16,798 bases of DNA, taken from the NCBI GenBank assembly GCA_937864385.1, contig CALMJN010000287.1, forward strand, positions 1 through 16,798, read 5' to 3'. The translations under genes were made by a program, and so were the position numbers. This document shows, piece after piece, positions 6,941-14,638 of this stretch. The first letter of the stretch is position 1. Each line of letters starts with the position of its first letter. The notes beneath the pieces are model-generated. The model did not search any database. It had not been told where the DNA came from and was given only the letters and a program-made list of their open reading frames with translations. The stretch comes from an uncultured Methanosarcinales archaeon (GTDB lineage Archaea > Halobacteriota > Methanosarcinia > Methanotrichales > Methanotrichaceae).

Positions 6941-7588
6941 TCAATCCAGTATCTCAACCAATCCCGAATCCAGGCGGTAGCGTGCGCCCAGGATCATCAG
7001 CTCTCCCGCTTCCACCTTCTCCGAGAGGACCGGATGGCTATTCTCCAAAGCCTCGACGATGTTATGGACGTTGTTGTCTATGGAGCTGTTGAGCAGATTG
7101 CCCTCCTGGCCCATCTCTCTGGCCTGGTTCACCGCTGGCGATATGAACTCCATCAGGCATCCCAGATGGCCCTCTGCTTCTCCACCTTGCACCGCTGCCG
7201 TTACCGCGCCGCAGCCGTCATGGCCCAGCACCATCACCAGGGGCACTCCCAGGTGATCCACGGCGTATTCGATGCTGGCCAGGGAGGCATTATCGACAAC
7301 CTCTCCCGCCGTGCGGATGACAAAGACATCTCCCAGCCCCTGATCGAAGATCAGCTCGGGTGGAATCCGGGAGTCGGAGCATCCCAGGATCACAGCAAAA
7401 GGATGCTGGCCGGATACAAGCTCAGCTCGCTGCTCCAGGGATTGATGGGGGTGGCTGGCATTGCCCTGTGCATAGCGAAGGTTGCCCTCCATGAGCTGCT
7501 GCAAAGCCAGCTCCGGGGTGATGCTGCCCGCCTCTTCCGAGGCTGACGCCATTATGATCGCAGAAGATGCTATCAGAGCTATTGTCAA
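6941..7588 (-). CDS. Exported beta-class carbonic anhydrase
   Basis: Beta-carbonic anhydrases catalyse reversible hydration of CO2 to bicarbonate. Counting from TTG 7588, the zinc ligands are Cys70 ('LGCSDSR'), His123 and Cys126 ('LGHDGCGAV'), and the catalytic Asp72-Arg74 pair is present, so the active site is complete. 'RTAGEVVDNASLASIEYAVDHLG' is also typical. The N-terminus is a signal peptide ('IALIASSAIIMASA' before 'SEEAG'), so the enzyme probably works outside the membrane. In an acetoclastic methanogen it could hydrate CO2 leaving the cell or aid acetate/proton or bicarbonate exchange; this is inference. The start is uncertain: there is no ATG in frame. TTG 7588 has a weak GGAAGA upstream, while a perfect AGGAGG (7615-7620) lies 8 bases before an ATA codon at 7606 that would add an Arg-containing n-region. 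Confidence 0.88.
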   Translation of the reverse strand: MTIALIASSAIIMASASEEAGSITPELALQQLMEGNLRYAQGNASHPHQSLEQRAELVSGQHPFAVILGCSDSRIPPELIFDQGLGDVFVIRTAGEVVDNASLASIEYAVDHLGVPLVMVLGHDGCGAVTAAVQGGEAEGHLGCLMEFISPAVNQAREMGQEGNLLNSSIDNNVHNIVEALENSHPVLSEKVEAGELMILGARYRLDSGLVEILD

Positions 7589-7715
7589 AAGAAATCTTCC
7601 TATTATGATAAATTCCTCCTGGATGTGGCCAGAAAGATCCTGAAATAAAAATCTTTTCCTCAGAGAAGTGCAAATATATCGCCATTAATCATATGGATTG
7701 CCGGAAGGGGAGGCT

Positions 7716-7734
7716 TCTCCGGTCCGACCGGAGA
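7716..7734. promoter_or_regulatory. 19-base perfect palindrome between carbonic anhydrase and NAC genes
   Basis: TCTCCGGTC (7716-7724), centre C, GACCGGAGA (7726-7734). It lies in the divergent region between the carbonic anhydrase and NAC genes. As RNA it could form a hairpin; as DNA it looks like a dimer binding site. A minus-strand TATA-like AATATATC/GATATATT is near 7673-7680 for the carbonic anhydrase gene. Confidence 0.45.
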
Positions 7735-7829
7735 GAAGGACAGCATTCCAACTATAAGCTCCATGGGGCAGACGAGCATAGATATCTTTACCTACGATTA
7801 AATCCCCTCCCTTGCCAGAAGGTGATCAT

Positions 7830-8225
7830 ATGTTTCCGGGACTAGGAGGTCTGGGCGGAAGGGGCGGCATGAGCCCCAAGAAGATGAAGGGCATGCTCAA
7901 GAACATGGGCATAAATATCGAAGAGCTGGACAATGTCATCGAGGTGGTAGTGCGCCTGCCCGATCGGGAGATCGTCATATCCAATGCCTCGGTGGCCATA
8001 ATGGACGCCCACGGCCAGAGAAGCTATCAGATATCGGGAGATGAGTCCGAGCGGCCTCTCTCCGCCGGTGCAGCGCCTGCGGCAGAGCCGGCGCTGGAGA
8101 TCCCTGACTCGGATGTGGAGCTGGTCAGCGCCCAGACCGGGGCCAGCCCGGATCAGGCGAAAGCAGCTCTCATGGAGGCAGGAGGCGACCTGGCCGCGGC
8201 CATAATGAAGCTATCTGCAAAATAG
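7830..8225 (+). CDS. nac: Archaeal nascent polypeptide-associated complex protein (NAC)
   Basis: This 131-residue protein is the archaeal homolog of alpha-NAC, a homodimeric chaperone that binds ribosomes and nascent chains. It has the usual N-terminus ('MFPGLGGLGGRGGMSPKKMKGMLKNMGI'-type sequence, Gly- and Lys-rich), the NAC domain at about 22-70 ('EVVVRLPDREIVISNASV', 'MDAHGQRSYQISG'), a short Ala/Pro linker, and a C-terminal UBA domain at about 92-131 ('VELVSAQTGASPDQAKAAL' and 'GDLAAAIMKLS'). ATG 7830 is preceded by AAGGTGAT, which matches part of the SD consensus GGAGGTGAT; the in-frame TTG at 7812 is not needed. Length and domain order are normal. The HD-domain gene follows 34 bases downstream. 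Confidence 0.93.
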   Translation: MFPGLGGLGGRGGMSPKKMKGMLKNMGINIEELDNVIEVVVRLPDREIVISNASVAIMDAHGQRSYQISGDESERPLSAGAAPAAEPALEIPDSDVELVSAQTGASPDQAKAALMEAGGDLAAAIMKLSAK

Positions 8226-8259
8226 ATCCTGCGGATAGCAGCCTAAATCTTTTGCAAGC

Positions 8260-10008
8260 ATGCCGGTCATCATTCGCGATCCGGTTCACGGGGCCATATG
8301 CCTGGATGAGCTGGAGAAAGAGCTTGTCCTCTCCCGCCCCCTGCAGAGGCTGAGAGGTATCAGACAGCTGGGGCTGGTGGACTCGGTCTATCCCGGAGCG
8401 GCACACAGCCGGCTGGAGCACTCTTTAGGCTGCATGCATATGGCCGGCCGAATGGCAGAGCACCTCGGCCTTCCCGCCGAAGATGTGAAAAAGGTGCGCC
8501 TGGCCGGGCTGATGCATGACCTGGGCCACTCCGCCCTCTCCCATGCCGTGGAGGGGGTGCTGAGCCGAAATCCGGATCTTCAGCCGGTCATAGAGGGCAG
8601 GCCGGTCTTCCGGCATGAGCAGTTCACCCGAAGCATCATCATGGAGCATCCCTTTCCAAAGGAGGCCCTGAGGATTGCGGAAAGGCTCTATGGCGAGCCG
8701 GGAGAGCTCTTCTCCCAGGTGGCGGAGATCGCCTCGGGATTGAGGCCTCCCCTGGGCCAGATCATCATGGGAGACATAGATGCCGATCGCATAGATTTTC
8801 TTCTGCGCGACTCTCATCATGCCGGCGTCTCTTTAGGGCTTGTCGATACCGACCAGATCCTGCAGGCCTTGACTGTCAAGGAGGGGCGGATCGTCCTGGC
8901 CGGGCAGGGCGACTATGCTGCAGAGATGTCCCAGACCGCGGCCGAGTCCATGCTCATCGCCCGGGCTCATCACTACAATGCCCTGGTCTACCACCCCCGG
9001 GTCCAGTCCCTGCGGGCCATGCTCCTCTCGGCATTGGAGAGAGCCCTGCAGGGATTGCCCGTAAATGAGGCCAGGAGCAGCATAATCCTGTTCTTTTTGG
9101 AGTACACCGATCCGGATCTTCTGGATTTCATCCGAAGGAATGGAGACCCGGCCTGCCGTAGCCTCCTGGATAGCATAATCTTTGGCCGGGCCCTGCCGCT
9201 GGCGGCCAGGTTCGACCACCGATCCCTGCCACCGGATATCAGGATGGCTCTTTCCACCATCTCCCGCCACGGACGGATGAAAAAGCTCTTCGAGGACTCA
9301 CTTGGCCGGAAATATGGTGCTCTGGTGGATGTGACTGTGGGAAGCGGTGTGCCCCGTTCCATGAGAACGGAGGCGGGAGCATTTCTCTATGACGATTCCC
9401 CCCTGGCGGCAGGACTGGTCAGGTCTCTCACCCGCCAGATCGCCATCTCCTTCTTCTCCGATGGCAGGCCGGAGATCTCCTTGCAGGAGATAAGAGAGCA
9501 GGCCGAGAGGCTGCTCACCTTTATCAGATCGGAGAGCAGTCTTCCCATAGACGGATTGCTGCTGCTGTTTTTTACCCTTCACCGGATGCTCTCGGAGAGT
9601 TTTGGAGAGAAGGTCCTGGTGCCTCGCATCAGAAACATAACCTGGCTGTACCGCACTGTGGCCAGAATCAGAGAGCTGGGGCCGTCGGAGCTATCCGGCC
9701 TCTTCGATTACAGCTTTCAGGGCCACTATGGCTTTCCCTACAGCGAGAGGCTCTTCGAGGACATCCAGATATTAGTGGCCAGCGGCATGATCTACCAGGA
9801 TCTGAGGCACTATGAAAGAGAGGGACAGTGGCTGCTGCGGTACGAATATATGCTCACGGCGGAGGGAATAAAATACGCAGATTCTGTCTCCAATTCCTAT
9901 AAGAGAGAATCGGATGCCCTGGCCCGCCATCTGAGGCAGGAGAAGCACTCCATACCCTATGATGTAGTAAGCCTCAATCTGCGAAGCTACTCTGGAAAGA
10001 AAGACTGA
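8260..10008 (+). CDS. HD-superfamily phosphohydrolase (dGTPase/SAMHD1-like, COG1078)
   Basis: This 582-residue protein belongs to the HD phosphohydrolase group that includes SAMHD1 and bacterial dGTPases, which split dNTPs into nucleoside and triphosphate. Visible motifs are 'IRDPVHGAICL' at the N-terminus, 'QRLRGIRQLGL', 'AHSRLEHSLG' (His54), 'LMHDLGHSALSHAVE' (His86-Asp87 and the HxxxH-type segment) and 'GDIDADRIDFLLRDSHHAG' (Asp172/Asp174 region, ending the metal site). All four metal-ligand positions are present. The C-terminal half is long and not recognised beyond this family. The ATG at 8260 has no SD sequence; it lies 34 bases after the NAC stop, so co-transcription is possible. Substrate preference cannot be read from the sequence. 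A weak hairpin (TCCTG/CAGGA) follows at about 10059-10075. Confidence 0.87.
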   Translation: MPVIIRDPVHGAICLDELEKELVLSRPLQRLRGIRQLGLVDSVYPGAAHSRLEHSLGCMHMAGRMAEHLGLPAEDVKKVRLAGLMHDLGHSALSHAVEGVLSRNPDLQPVIEGRPVFRHEQFTRSIIMEHPFPKEALRIAERLYGEPGELFSQVAEIASGLRPPLGQIIMGDIDADRIDFLLRDSHHAGVSLGLVDTDQILQALTVKEGRIVLAGQGDYAAEMSQTAAESMLIARAHHYNALVYHPRVQSLRAMLLSALERALQGLPVNEARSSIILFFLEYTDPDLLDFIRRNGDPACRSLLDSIIFGRALPLAARFDHRSLPPDIRMALSTISRHGRMKKLFEDSLGRKYGALVDVTVGSGVPRSMRTEAGAFLYDDSPLAAGLVRSLTRQIAISFFSDGRPEISLQEIREQAERLLTFIRSESSLPIDGLLLLFFTLHRMLSESFGEKVLVPRIRNITWLYRTVARIRELGPSELSGLFDYSFQGHYGFPYSERLFEDIQILVASGMIYQDLRHYEREGQWLLRYEYMLTAEGIKYADSVSNSYKRESDALARHLRQEKHSIPYDVVSLNLRSYSGKKD

Positions 10009-10093
10009 GAAAGAAGGCCTGAGAAATAGAGGCTGCGAAATGGAATCTGAAAAAATGTCCTGCTGATTTCAGGATTTCATGGTCATCGATATC

Positions 10094-10129
10094 AAAAAAT
10101 TATGGCAGCCGGCATTAATGCACGCCGGC
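10094..10129 (-). terminator. Hairpin plus T-run terminator for the repeat-containing exported protein gene
   Basis: On the minus strand GCCGGC (10129-10124) pairs with GCCGGC (10113-10108) across a 10-base loop containing part of the palindrome GCATTAATGC. It is followed 8 bases on by six T (10099-10094). It lies about 20 bases after the stop at 10148. Confidence 0.5.
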
Positions 10130-10147
10130 CATCCGGGATCAAGCGGT

Positions 10148-10621
10148 CTAATTCATCTGGTGCTTCTTGAATGGGCTCTGCTCGTAGGTCTGGACGGCGC
10201 TGGAGGGTGTCCAGTCATCGCTCAGGAAATCGTAGATGGCCTCTCCGGTCCAGGCCAGCTCTCCACCCTTCTTGGCTCCAGTGGCAGTGTAGACGGGAGG
10301 CTCTGCAGCGGGCGGGGTGTAATTCTCGTCCAGGAAGTCGAGAATGGCATATGTGGAGTTATTCAGGGTGGTGTTGTTATTGGTCATATTTTTGAGCACG
10401 CCCATAGCTTGATCGGCCAGGGGGGCCTCGAATTTGCTGGGGGTCCAGCTGTCATTGAGGAAAGCGGCCTGGCTGGCGGTGGTCAAAACTGAGTTCTCGG
10501 CTGGTTCCGGTGCAGCCTTGACTTTATCCTTTAAAACCGGTGCGGCAGGTTCGGCTACAATGGCGGGGAGCAGCCCGCTGAGAGCCACCAGAGCAATTAG
10601 AGCAAGTATAATATGTCTCAT
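10148..10621 (-). CDS. Exported protein with three FLxxxWTP-type repeats
   Basis: This 157-residue protein starts at ATG 10621 with a clear signal peptide ('MRHIILALIALVALSGLL', cleavage near 'AIVA' then 'EPAAP'). A longer open frame upstream to 10882 overlaps the phosphodiesterase gene and looks non-native. The mature protein carries three copies of a short motif: FLNDSWTP (54-61), FLDENYTP (96-103) and FLSDDWTP (132-139). They are spaced 42 and 36 residues apart, each preceded by a short helix-like Ala-rich segment, with an Asn/Thr-rich stretch ('NNNTTLNNST') that could be N-glycosylated. I do not recognise the family. It follows the phosphodiesterase fusion gene by 57 bases on the same strand and ends at a hairpin/T-run terminator. 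The role is unknown; an envelope location is inferred. Confidence 0.7.
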   Translation of the reverse strand: MRHIILALIALVALSGLLPAIVAEPAAPVLKDKVKAAPEPAENSVLTTASQAAFLNDSWTPSKFEAPLADQAMGVLKNMTNNNTTLNNSTYAILDFLDENYTPPAAEPPVYTATGAKKGGELAWTGEAIYDFLSDDWTPSSAVQTYEQSPFKKHQMN

Positions 10622-10677
10622 GGGGCCTTCATTACTTTCCAGGTATCCATAAAGCTTTCCGTCGGCGCAGGGTATAG

Positions 10678-11631
10678 TTATTGGATCTGTTTTTTGTCCC
10701 GCCGGGCTTTCAGCTCCGCCGCCGTCGCTCCCGGATGCTCGGCCAGATATGCCGCCACATGGGGCAGGTGCACCAGAGTGCAGTTGATGCAGCTCCAGAA
10801 CCTCTTTCCTTTTTTGGTTCTCACATAGCTGCCCAGCTCCTCGTCCTTGCAGGGGTAGAGAGGACAGAAGCAATGGGTGCAATCCTGCTCCGGGAGGTGA
10901 TGGCAGGGATAATAGGGGCAGTTGTCTCTGCCCGTGGCCTGGGCCGGCTGGTCAGCTGTCACCCGCAGCAGGCATGGATCGTCGGTAACCAGACCATCCG
11001 CCCCCAGGCGCAGCATCCAGCCCCCCTCCTCTCGGCTGTTGACCGTCCAGGGATAGACCGCCAGGCCCTGCTGATGGGCCTCTTTAAAGAGCCTGGCATT
11101 GACTCTTTTGGGAAAGATGGCAGAGGCTCCTGCCTCCAGAGCCAGCCGGACGGGATTGATGGGCAGAGCGGAGATGATGATGCCGGTTTTAAGAGAGGAT
11201 ATCTCCGAGAGTTCGCGCAGGCTGGCGTGATAAAAGGAGGTCACAATGCAGTCCTCACTGCAGATGCTCTCTGCCAGCAGCCCTTCCAGCCCCTCCTCCT
11301 TCATCTCTACAACCAGGCCGAGGCCCAGCTCTCTGGCCAGAGAGACCGCTTCCTGGAGGGTGGGAACGGTCGAGCTCTGATCCAGGCTGCCGTCGCGATT
11401 CCTGAGATGCAGGCCCTTTAGCTCCTCAAGGCTCCGCTCTGCCACCGGCCCGCAGCCGCTGCTGGTACGGTCCACTCTCTCATCATGCATCAATACCAGC
11501 TCGCCGTCGCGCGAGAGCCTCACATCCATCTCCACCCAGTTTGCATGGCATGAAGCCGCTTGCTCTATGCCTTGCAGGCTGTTCTCCGGGGCAAGGGCGG
11601 CAGCAGTTCTGTGAGCTATGACCAGAGCCAT
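10678..11631 (-). CDS. Glycerophosphodiester phosphodiesterase fused to a C-terminal cysteine-rich zinc-binding domain
   Basis: This 317-residue protein has two parts. Residues about 3-224 are a glycerophosphodiester phosphodiesterase (GDPD) TIM barrel with 'IAHR' (His7-Arg8), 'PENS' (Glu16), 'EMDVRLSRDGELVLMHD' (Glu34, Asp36, His49), 'VVEMK' (Glu109) and 'GADGLVTDDP'. The usual HRG is HRT here. GDPDs hydrolyse glycerophosphodiesters to glycerol phosphate and an alcohol. Residues about 236-305 form a separate cysteine-rich domain: 'CPYYPCHHLPEQDCTHCFC', 'PLYPCKDEELG', 'WSCINCTLVHLPHVA' (Cys238, 243, 251, 254, 256, 261, 281, 284). This closely fits the cysteine-rich small domain PF04071, often seen near cobalamin genes. 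The frame is continuous. I chose ATG 11631 over 11661 because a TATA-like ATATATTT lies about 24-25 bases upstream (leaderless) and GDPDs start just before 'IAHR'. Confidence 0.82.
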   Translation of the reverse strand: MALVIAHRTAAALAPENSLQGIEQAASCHANWVEMDVRLSRDGELVLMHDERVDRTSSGCGPVAERSLEELKGLHLRNRDGSLDQSSTVPTLQEAVSLARELGLGLVVEMKEEGLEGLLAESICSEDCIVTSFYHASLRELSEISSLKTGIIISALPINPVRLALEAGASAIFPKRVNARLFKEAHQQGLAVYPWTVNSREEGGWMLRLGADGLVTDDPCLLRVTADQPAQATGRDNCPYYPCHHLPEQDCTHCFCPLYPCKDEELGSYVRTKKGKRFWSCINCTLVHLPHVAAYLAEHPGATAAELKARRDKKQIQ

Positions 11632-11650
11632 CAGTTCTGATATGAGGGGA

Positions 11651-11658
11651 AAATATAT
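11651..11658 (-). promoter_or_regulatory. Candidate TATA box for the phosphodiesterase fusion gene
   Basis: On the minus strand the segment reads GATATATTTT (around 11649-11658), about 24-25 bases before ATG 11631. No SD is present, so transcription would start at or very near the start codon. This explains why the in-frame ATG at 11661 is probably not used. Confidence 0.45.
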
Positions 11659-11668
11659 CATTTTTTGC

Positions 11669-11683
11669 TGCCAGGGCCTGGCA
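11669..11683. promoter_or_regulatory. 15-base perfect palindrome between divergent promoters
   Basis: TGCCAGG (11669-11675), centre G, CCTGGCA (11677-11683). It lies exactly between the minus-strand TATA element of the phosphodiesterase gene and the plus-strand TATA element of the SepCysS gene, a good place for an operator acting on both. Confidence 0.45.
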
Positions 11684-11687
11684 AAGG

Positions 11688-11695
11688 ATTATACC
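11688..11695 (+). promoter_or_regulatory. Candidate TATA box for SepCysS
   Basis: ATTATACC at 11688-11695 is centred about 29 bases before ATG 11720. With no strong SD in front of that ATG, a leaderless or near-leaderless mRNA is likely. Confidence 0.4.
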
Positions 11696-11710
11696 AACGG
11701 AGAGCGATAA

Positions 11711-12859
<1,149 letters not shown>

Positions 12860-12895
12860 CAATTTGGGATGAAGGGGATAACGGATTGCTCCTCC

Positions 12896-13591
12896 TTATG
12901 GCAATCCGCTGCCTCCCATTCCTATGGGTATCTGGCTGATGTCCCCCACACCGGTGAGGATTCGGTCTGCATCCTGGCGCACATCATGGAATCTCGATTT
13001 TTCGGTGTCTGGTGACGACGAGGCGGCGGACGCCTCGGTCAGGGGGGCGCTCTGGTCTGTCTTCGATGCATCCATATTCTGGCCTGAAGAGGGATCCGCG
13101 GGGCGGGAAAGCTCTACCACTGCCGGTAAATAGCTGGTGAGATCTGGATTTATCCAGATGGCCTGGAAATTTCCTCTCCGGGTGATGTTTCCATCGCATA
13201 TCTGCAAAAGGTCTCCGGAGATTGATTCTGAGGCAGGATCATATTCTCCTGTCAGGCGGCACCCGCACATCGCGTCTCCCTTCTGCGCCGTCAATGCCAG
13301 GCTGACATTCTCATCTTCAATCATCCCAACCACCAATCCATTCCAGGCCTGGCCGCTGTCCGGTTCGAATTTGGCCCGGCCATATAGGTCTCCCCCCTCC
13401 TGACGAAGGAGCATGATCACCTGGCCGTCTTCCTCTATTCCGGTTACAGACCAGATATAATTCAGGTTGGTAGATTCTGAATTCAGTGCCACATCGTTAT
13501 TTGATTCGTTTTCCGTCTGCCCTTGACAGTTGCCTGCCCAGAGTGCTATCACAAGCAGCAGGCCTAGGATCTTGATTGCACTTATCGACAT
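12896..13591 (-). CDS. Exported protein of the GMGGSGL-tail family, copy 1
   Basis: This 231-residue protein starts at ATG 13591 with GGTGG a few bases before it. A signal peptide covers about 1-25 ('IKILGLLLVIALWAG'). The main domain has 'NLNYIWSVTGIEEDGQ', 'GGDLYGRAKFEPDSGQAWN', 'LALTAQKGD', and 'GNFQAIWINPDLTSYLPAVVE', a beta-rich pattern. A Ser/Ala/Asp-rich linker leads to the tail 'KSRFHDVRQDADRI' and finally 'IPIGMGGSGLP'. Three cysteines ('MCGCRL' and 'ICDG') lie in the main domain and are not in the paralog at 13782-14438. The blocks are otherwise shared in the same order, so the two genes are tandem duplicates. A minus-strand TATA-like AATATAAT (13640-13633) suits its own promoter. 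The family is not recognised; the function is unknown. Confidence 0.75.
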   Translation of the reverse strand: MSISAIKILGLLLVIALWAGNCQGQTENESNNDVALNSESTNLNYIWSVTGIEEDGQVIMLLRQEGGDLYGRAKFEPDSGQAWNGLVVGMIEDENVSLALTAQKGDAMCGCRLTGEYDPASESISGDLLQICDGNITRRGNFQAIWINPDLTSYLPAVVELSRPADPSSGQNMDASKTDQSAPLTEASAASSSPDTEKSRFHDVRQDADRILTGVGDISQIPIGMGGSGLP

Positions 13592-13632
13592 TTTGCCACC
13601 AGCTTCTCTTGGAGCATTTATGATTGCTTCTG

Positions 13633-13640
13633 ATTATATT
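13633..13640 (-). promoter_or_regulatory. Candidate TATA box for the exported paralog, copy 1
   Basis: AATATAAT on the minus strand, about 45 bases before ATG 13591. This would leave a leader of about 20 bases holding the GGTGG ribosome site. Confidence 0.35.
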
Positions 13641-13746
13641 CGTCATCTGACTATAAGAGCTCTGGGTGCATCCCGGAGGATTCGACCCTCTGCATAAATG
13701 GCCTCAATATAGGCTTGTATTATATCCCAAGAAAGCAAAAGAATGG

Positions 13747-13754
13747 AAAAAAAA
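13747..13754 (-). terminator. T-run terminator after exported paralog, copy 2
   Basis: Eight consecutive A on the plus strand, so T8 on the minus strand, about 28 bases after the stop at 13782. There is no strong hairpin before it; archaeal RNA polymerase can terminate at T-runs alone. Confidence 0.5.
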
Positions 13755-13781
13755 TGCTGGGCAGGGATTGCCGTGCTCTAT

Positions 13782-14438
13782 TTAGTTGAGGCCGCTTCCG
13801 CCCATGCCCGGTGGAACGCCGCTCAGATCTCCGCCCGGTCCGATCTTGTCCTTATAGGTGCGAACGTCCACGAACCTTGATTTTGGATCCTGCGCCTGAC
13901 CGGCTGCGTCTGTGGAAGTGGTGTTGACTGCGGCAGATGCTACGGGCTCCTTAACCTCCTCTTCCACTACAGCGGGAGTGTAGCTGGATGTGCCCGGGCT
14001 GATCCACATAGCGGTGAACTGTCCGCCGCCTATCTTCTGTCCGCCGCTGGTCTGGGTGAAGTTTCCATTTACGGTATCATTGGCGTATGTGCCGGTCATC
14101 TTGGTGGTGACCATCTTATCTTCCTTCTGTGCAGTCATGCTCAGCTCAACCCGGTCTCCTTCTACCGAGCCTGTGCCTTCTGCATTCCAGGCCTTTGCAC
14201 CCTCGGGCTCATATTTAGCCCGGATGAAGAGATCGGATCCGTCCTGATCTACGGCCATGCTGATGGGCCCCTCGGCCTCAATTCCGGAGACCGACCAGAT
14301 GTAATTGAGGTTCAGGGCGGATGATGCGGTCTCATTGGTGACATTTGTGCTTTCATTGCCTGCGTCCTGCTGGGCCCAGGAGGGGGCGGCCAGCAGAAAC
14401 ACGAGCATCATAGGGAGAATTATGCATTTCTTATCCAA
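13782..14438 (-). CDS. Exported protein of the GMGGSGL-tail family, copy 2
   Basis: This 218-residue protein begins at a TTG (14438) with a good GGAGG seven bases upstream; there is no in-frame ATG before the signal peptide ('MDKKCIILPMMLVFLLAAP', cleavage near 'SWA' then 'QQDAG'). The domain has 'LNLNYIWSVSGIEAEG', 'GSDLFIRAKYEPEGAKAWN', 'LSMTAQKED', 'GGGQFTAMWISPGTSSYTPAVVE', then a linker and the tail 'KSRFVDVRTYKDKI...GGDLSGVPPGMGGSGLN'. It lacks the cysteines of copy 1 except one in the signal peptide. Asn-rich 'NESTNVTNET' could be glycosylated. It is related to copy 1 over nearly the whole length. It ends before a T8 run, so it may be transcribed apart from copy 1. The function is unknown. 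Confidence 0.75.
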   Translation of the reverse strand: MDKKCIILPMMLVFLLAAPSWAQQDAGNESTNVTNETASSALNLNYIWSVSGIEAEGPISMAVDQDGSDLFIRAKYEPEGAKAWNAEGTGSVEGDRVELSMTAQKEDKMVTTKMTGTYANDTVNGNFTQTSGGQKIGGGQFTAMWISPGTSSYTPAVVEEEVKEPVASAAVNTTSTDAAGQAQDPKSRFVDVRTYKDKIGPGGDLSGVPPGMGGSGLN

Positions 14439-14519
14439 TAATATGCCTCCAGTTTAACTAGACTATTTGGCGATAGACTTTTCGTCATTTGCCTACAATG
14501 CACATCAACTCATCTTCTC

Positions 14520-14528
14520 CTTTATAAG
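14520..14528. promoter_or_regulatory. TATA-like element in the divergent region upstream of TrmY
   Basis: CTTTATAAG at 14520-14528 is nearly symmetric and could act in either direction: toward the exported paralog copy 2 (start 14438) or toward TrmY (start 14639, leaving a leader of roughly 90 bases). The rest of 14439-14638 shows no gene that I can support. Confidence 0.3.
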
Positions 14529-14638
14529 CTTTTCATTGATCTGAGCGGAAGGGGCGATCCTGAAATCCTTCTTGTTTCCCAGGGCGGGCCAGGCCTGAAA
14601 CGAAAGAGGGATGTACCACCCCCGCCGATCTGCCTGGC

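Noticed and set aside
6893..7546. 217-residue open frame on the plus strand
   Set aside because: Antisense to the carbonic anhydrase gene, whose active-site residues are complete.
7422..7685. 87-residue minus-strand frame with ATG at 7685, overlapping the carbonic anhydrase start region
   Set aside because: It is out of frame with the enzyme, has no motif, and most of it is a shadow of the enzyme's coding sequence; it does not supply an alternative start.
10622..10882. Upstream extension of the repeat-containing exported protein frame
   Set aside because: The extension overlaps the end of the phosphodiesterase fusion gene in another frame, is rich in Gly/Ser/Arg, and would bury a clear signal peptide inside the protein.
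10681..11421. 246-residue open frame on the plus strand
   Set aside because: Antisense to the phosphodiesterase fusion gene, which has clear catalytic and zinc-binding motifs; no motif or ribosome site in the antisense frame.
13660..13690. tRNA T-arm-like sequence on the minus strand (GAGG-GTCGAAT-CCTC)
   Set aside because: The loop starts with G where T is expected, no matching acceptor strand exists about 70 bases upstream, and no D or anticodon arm can be drawn.
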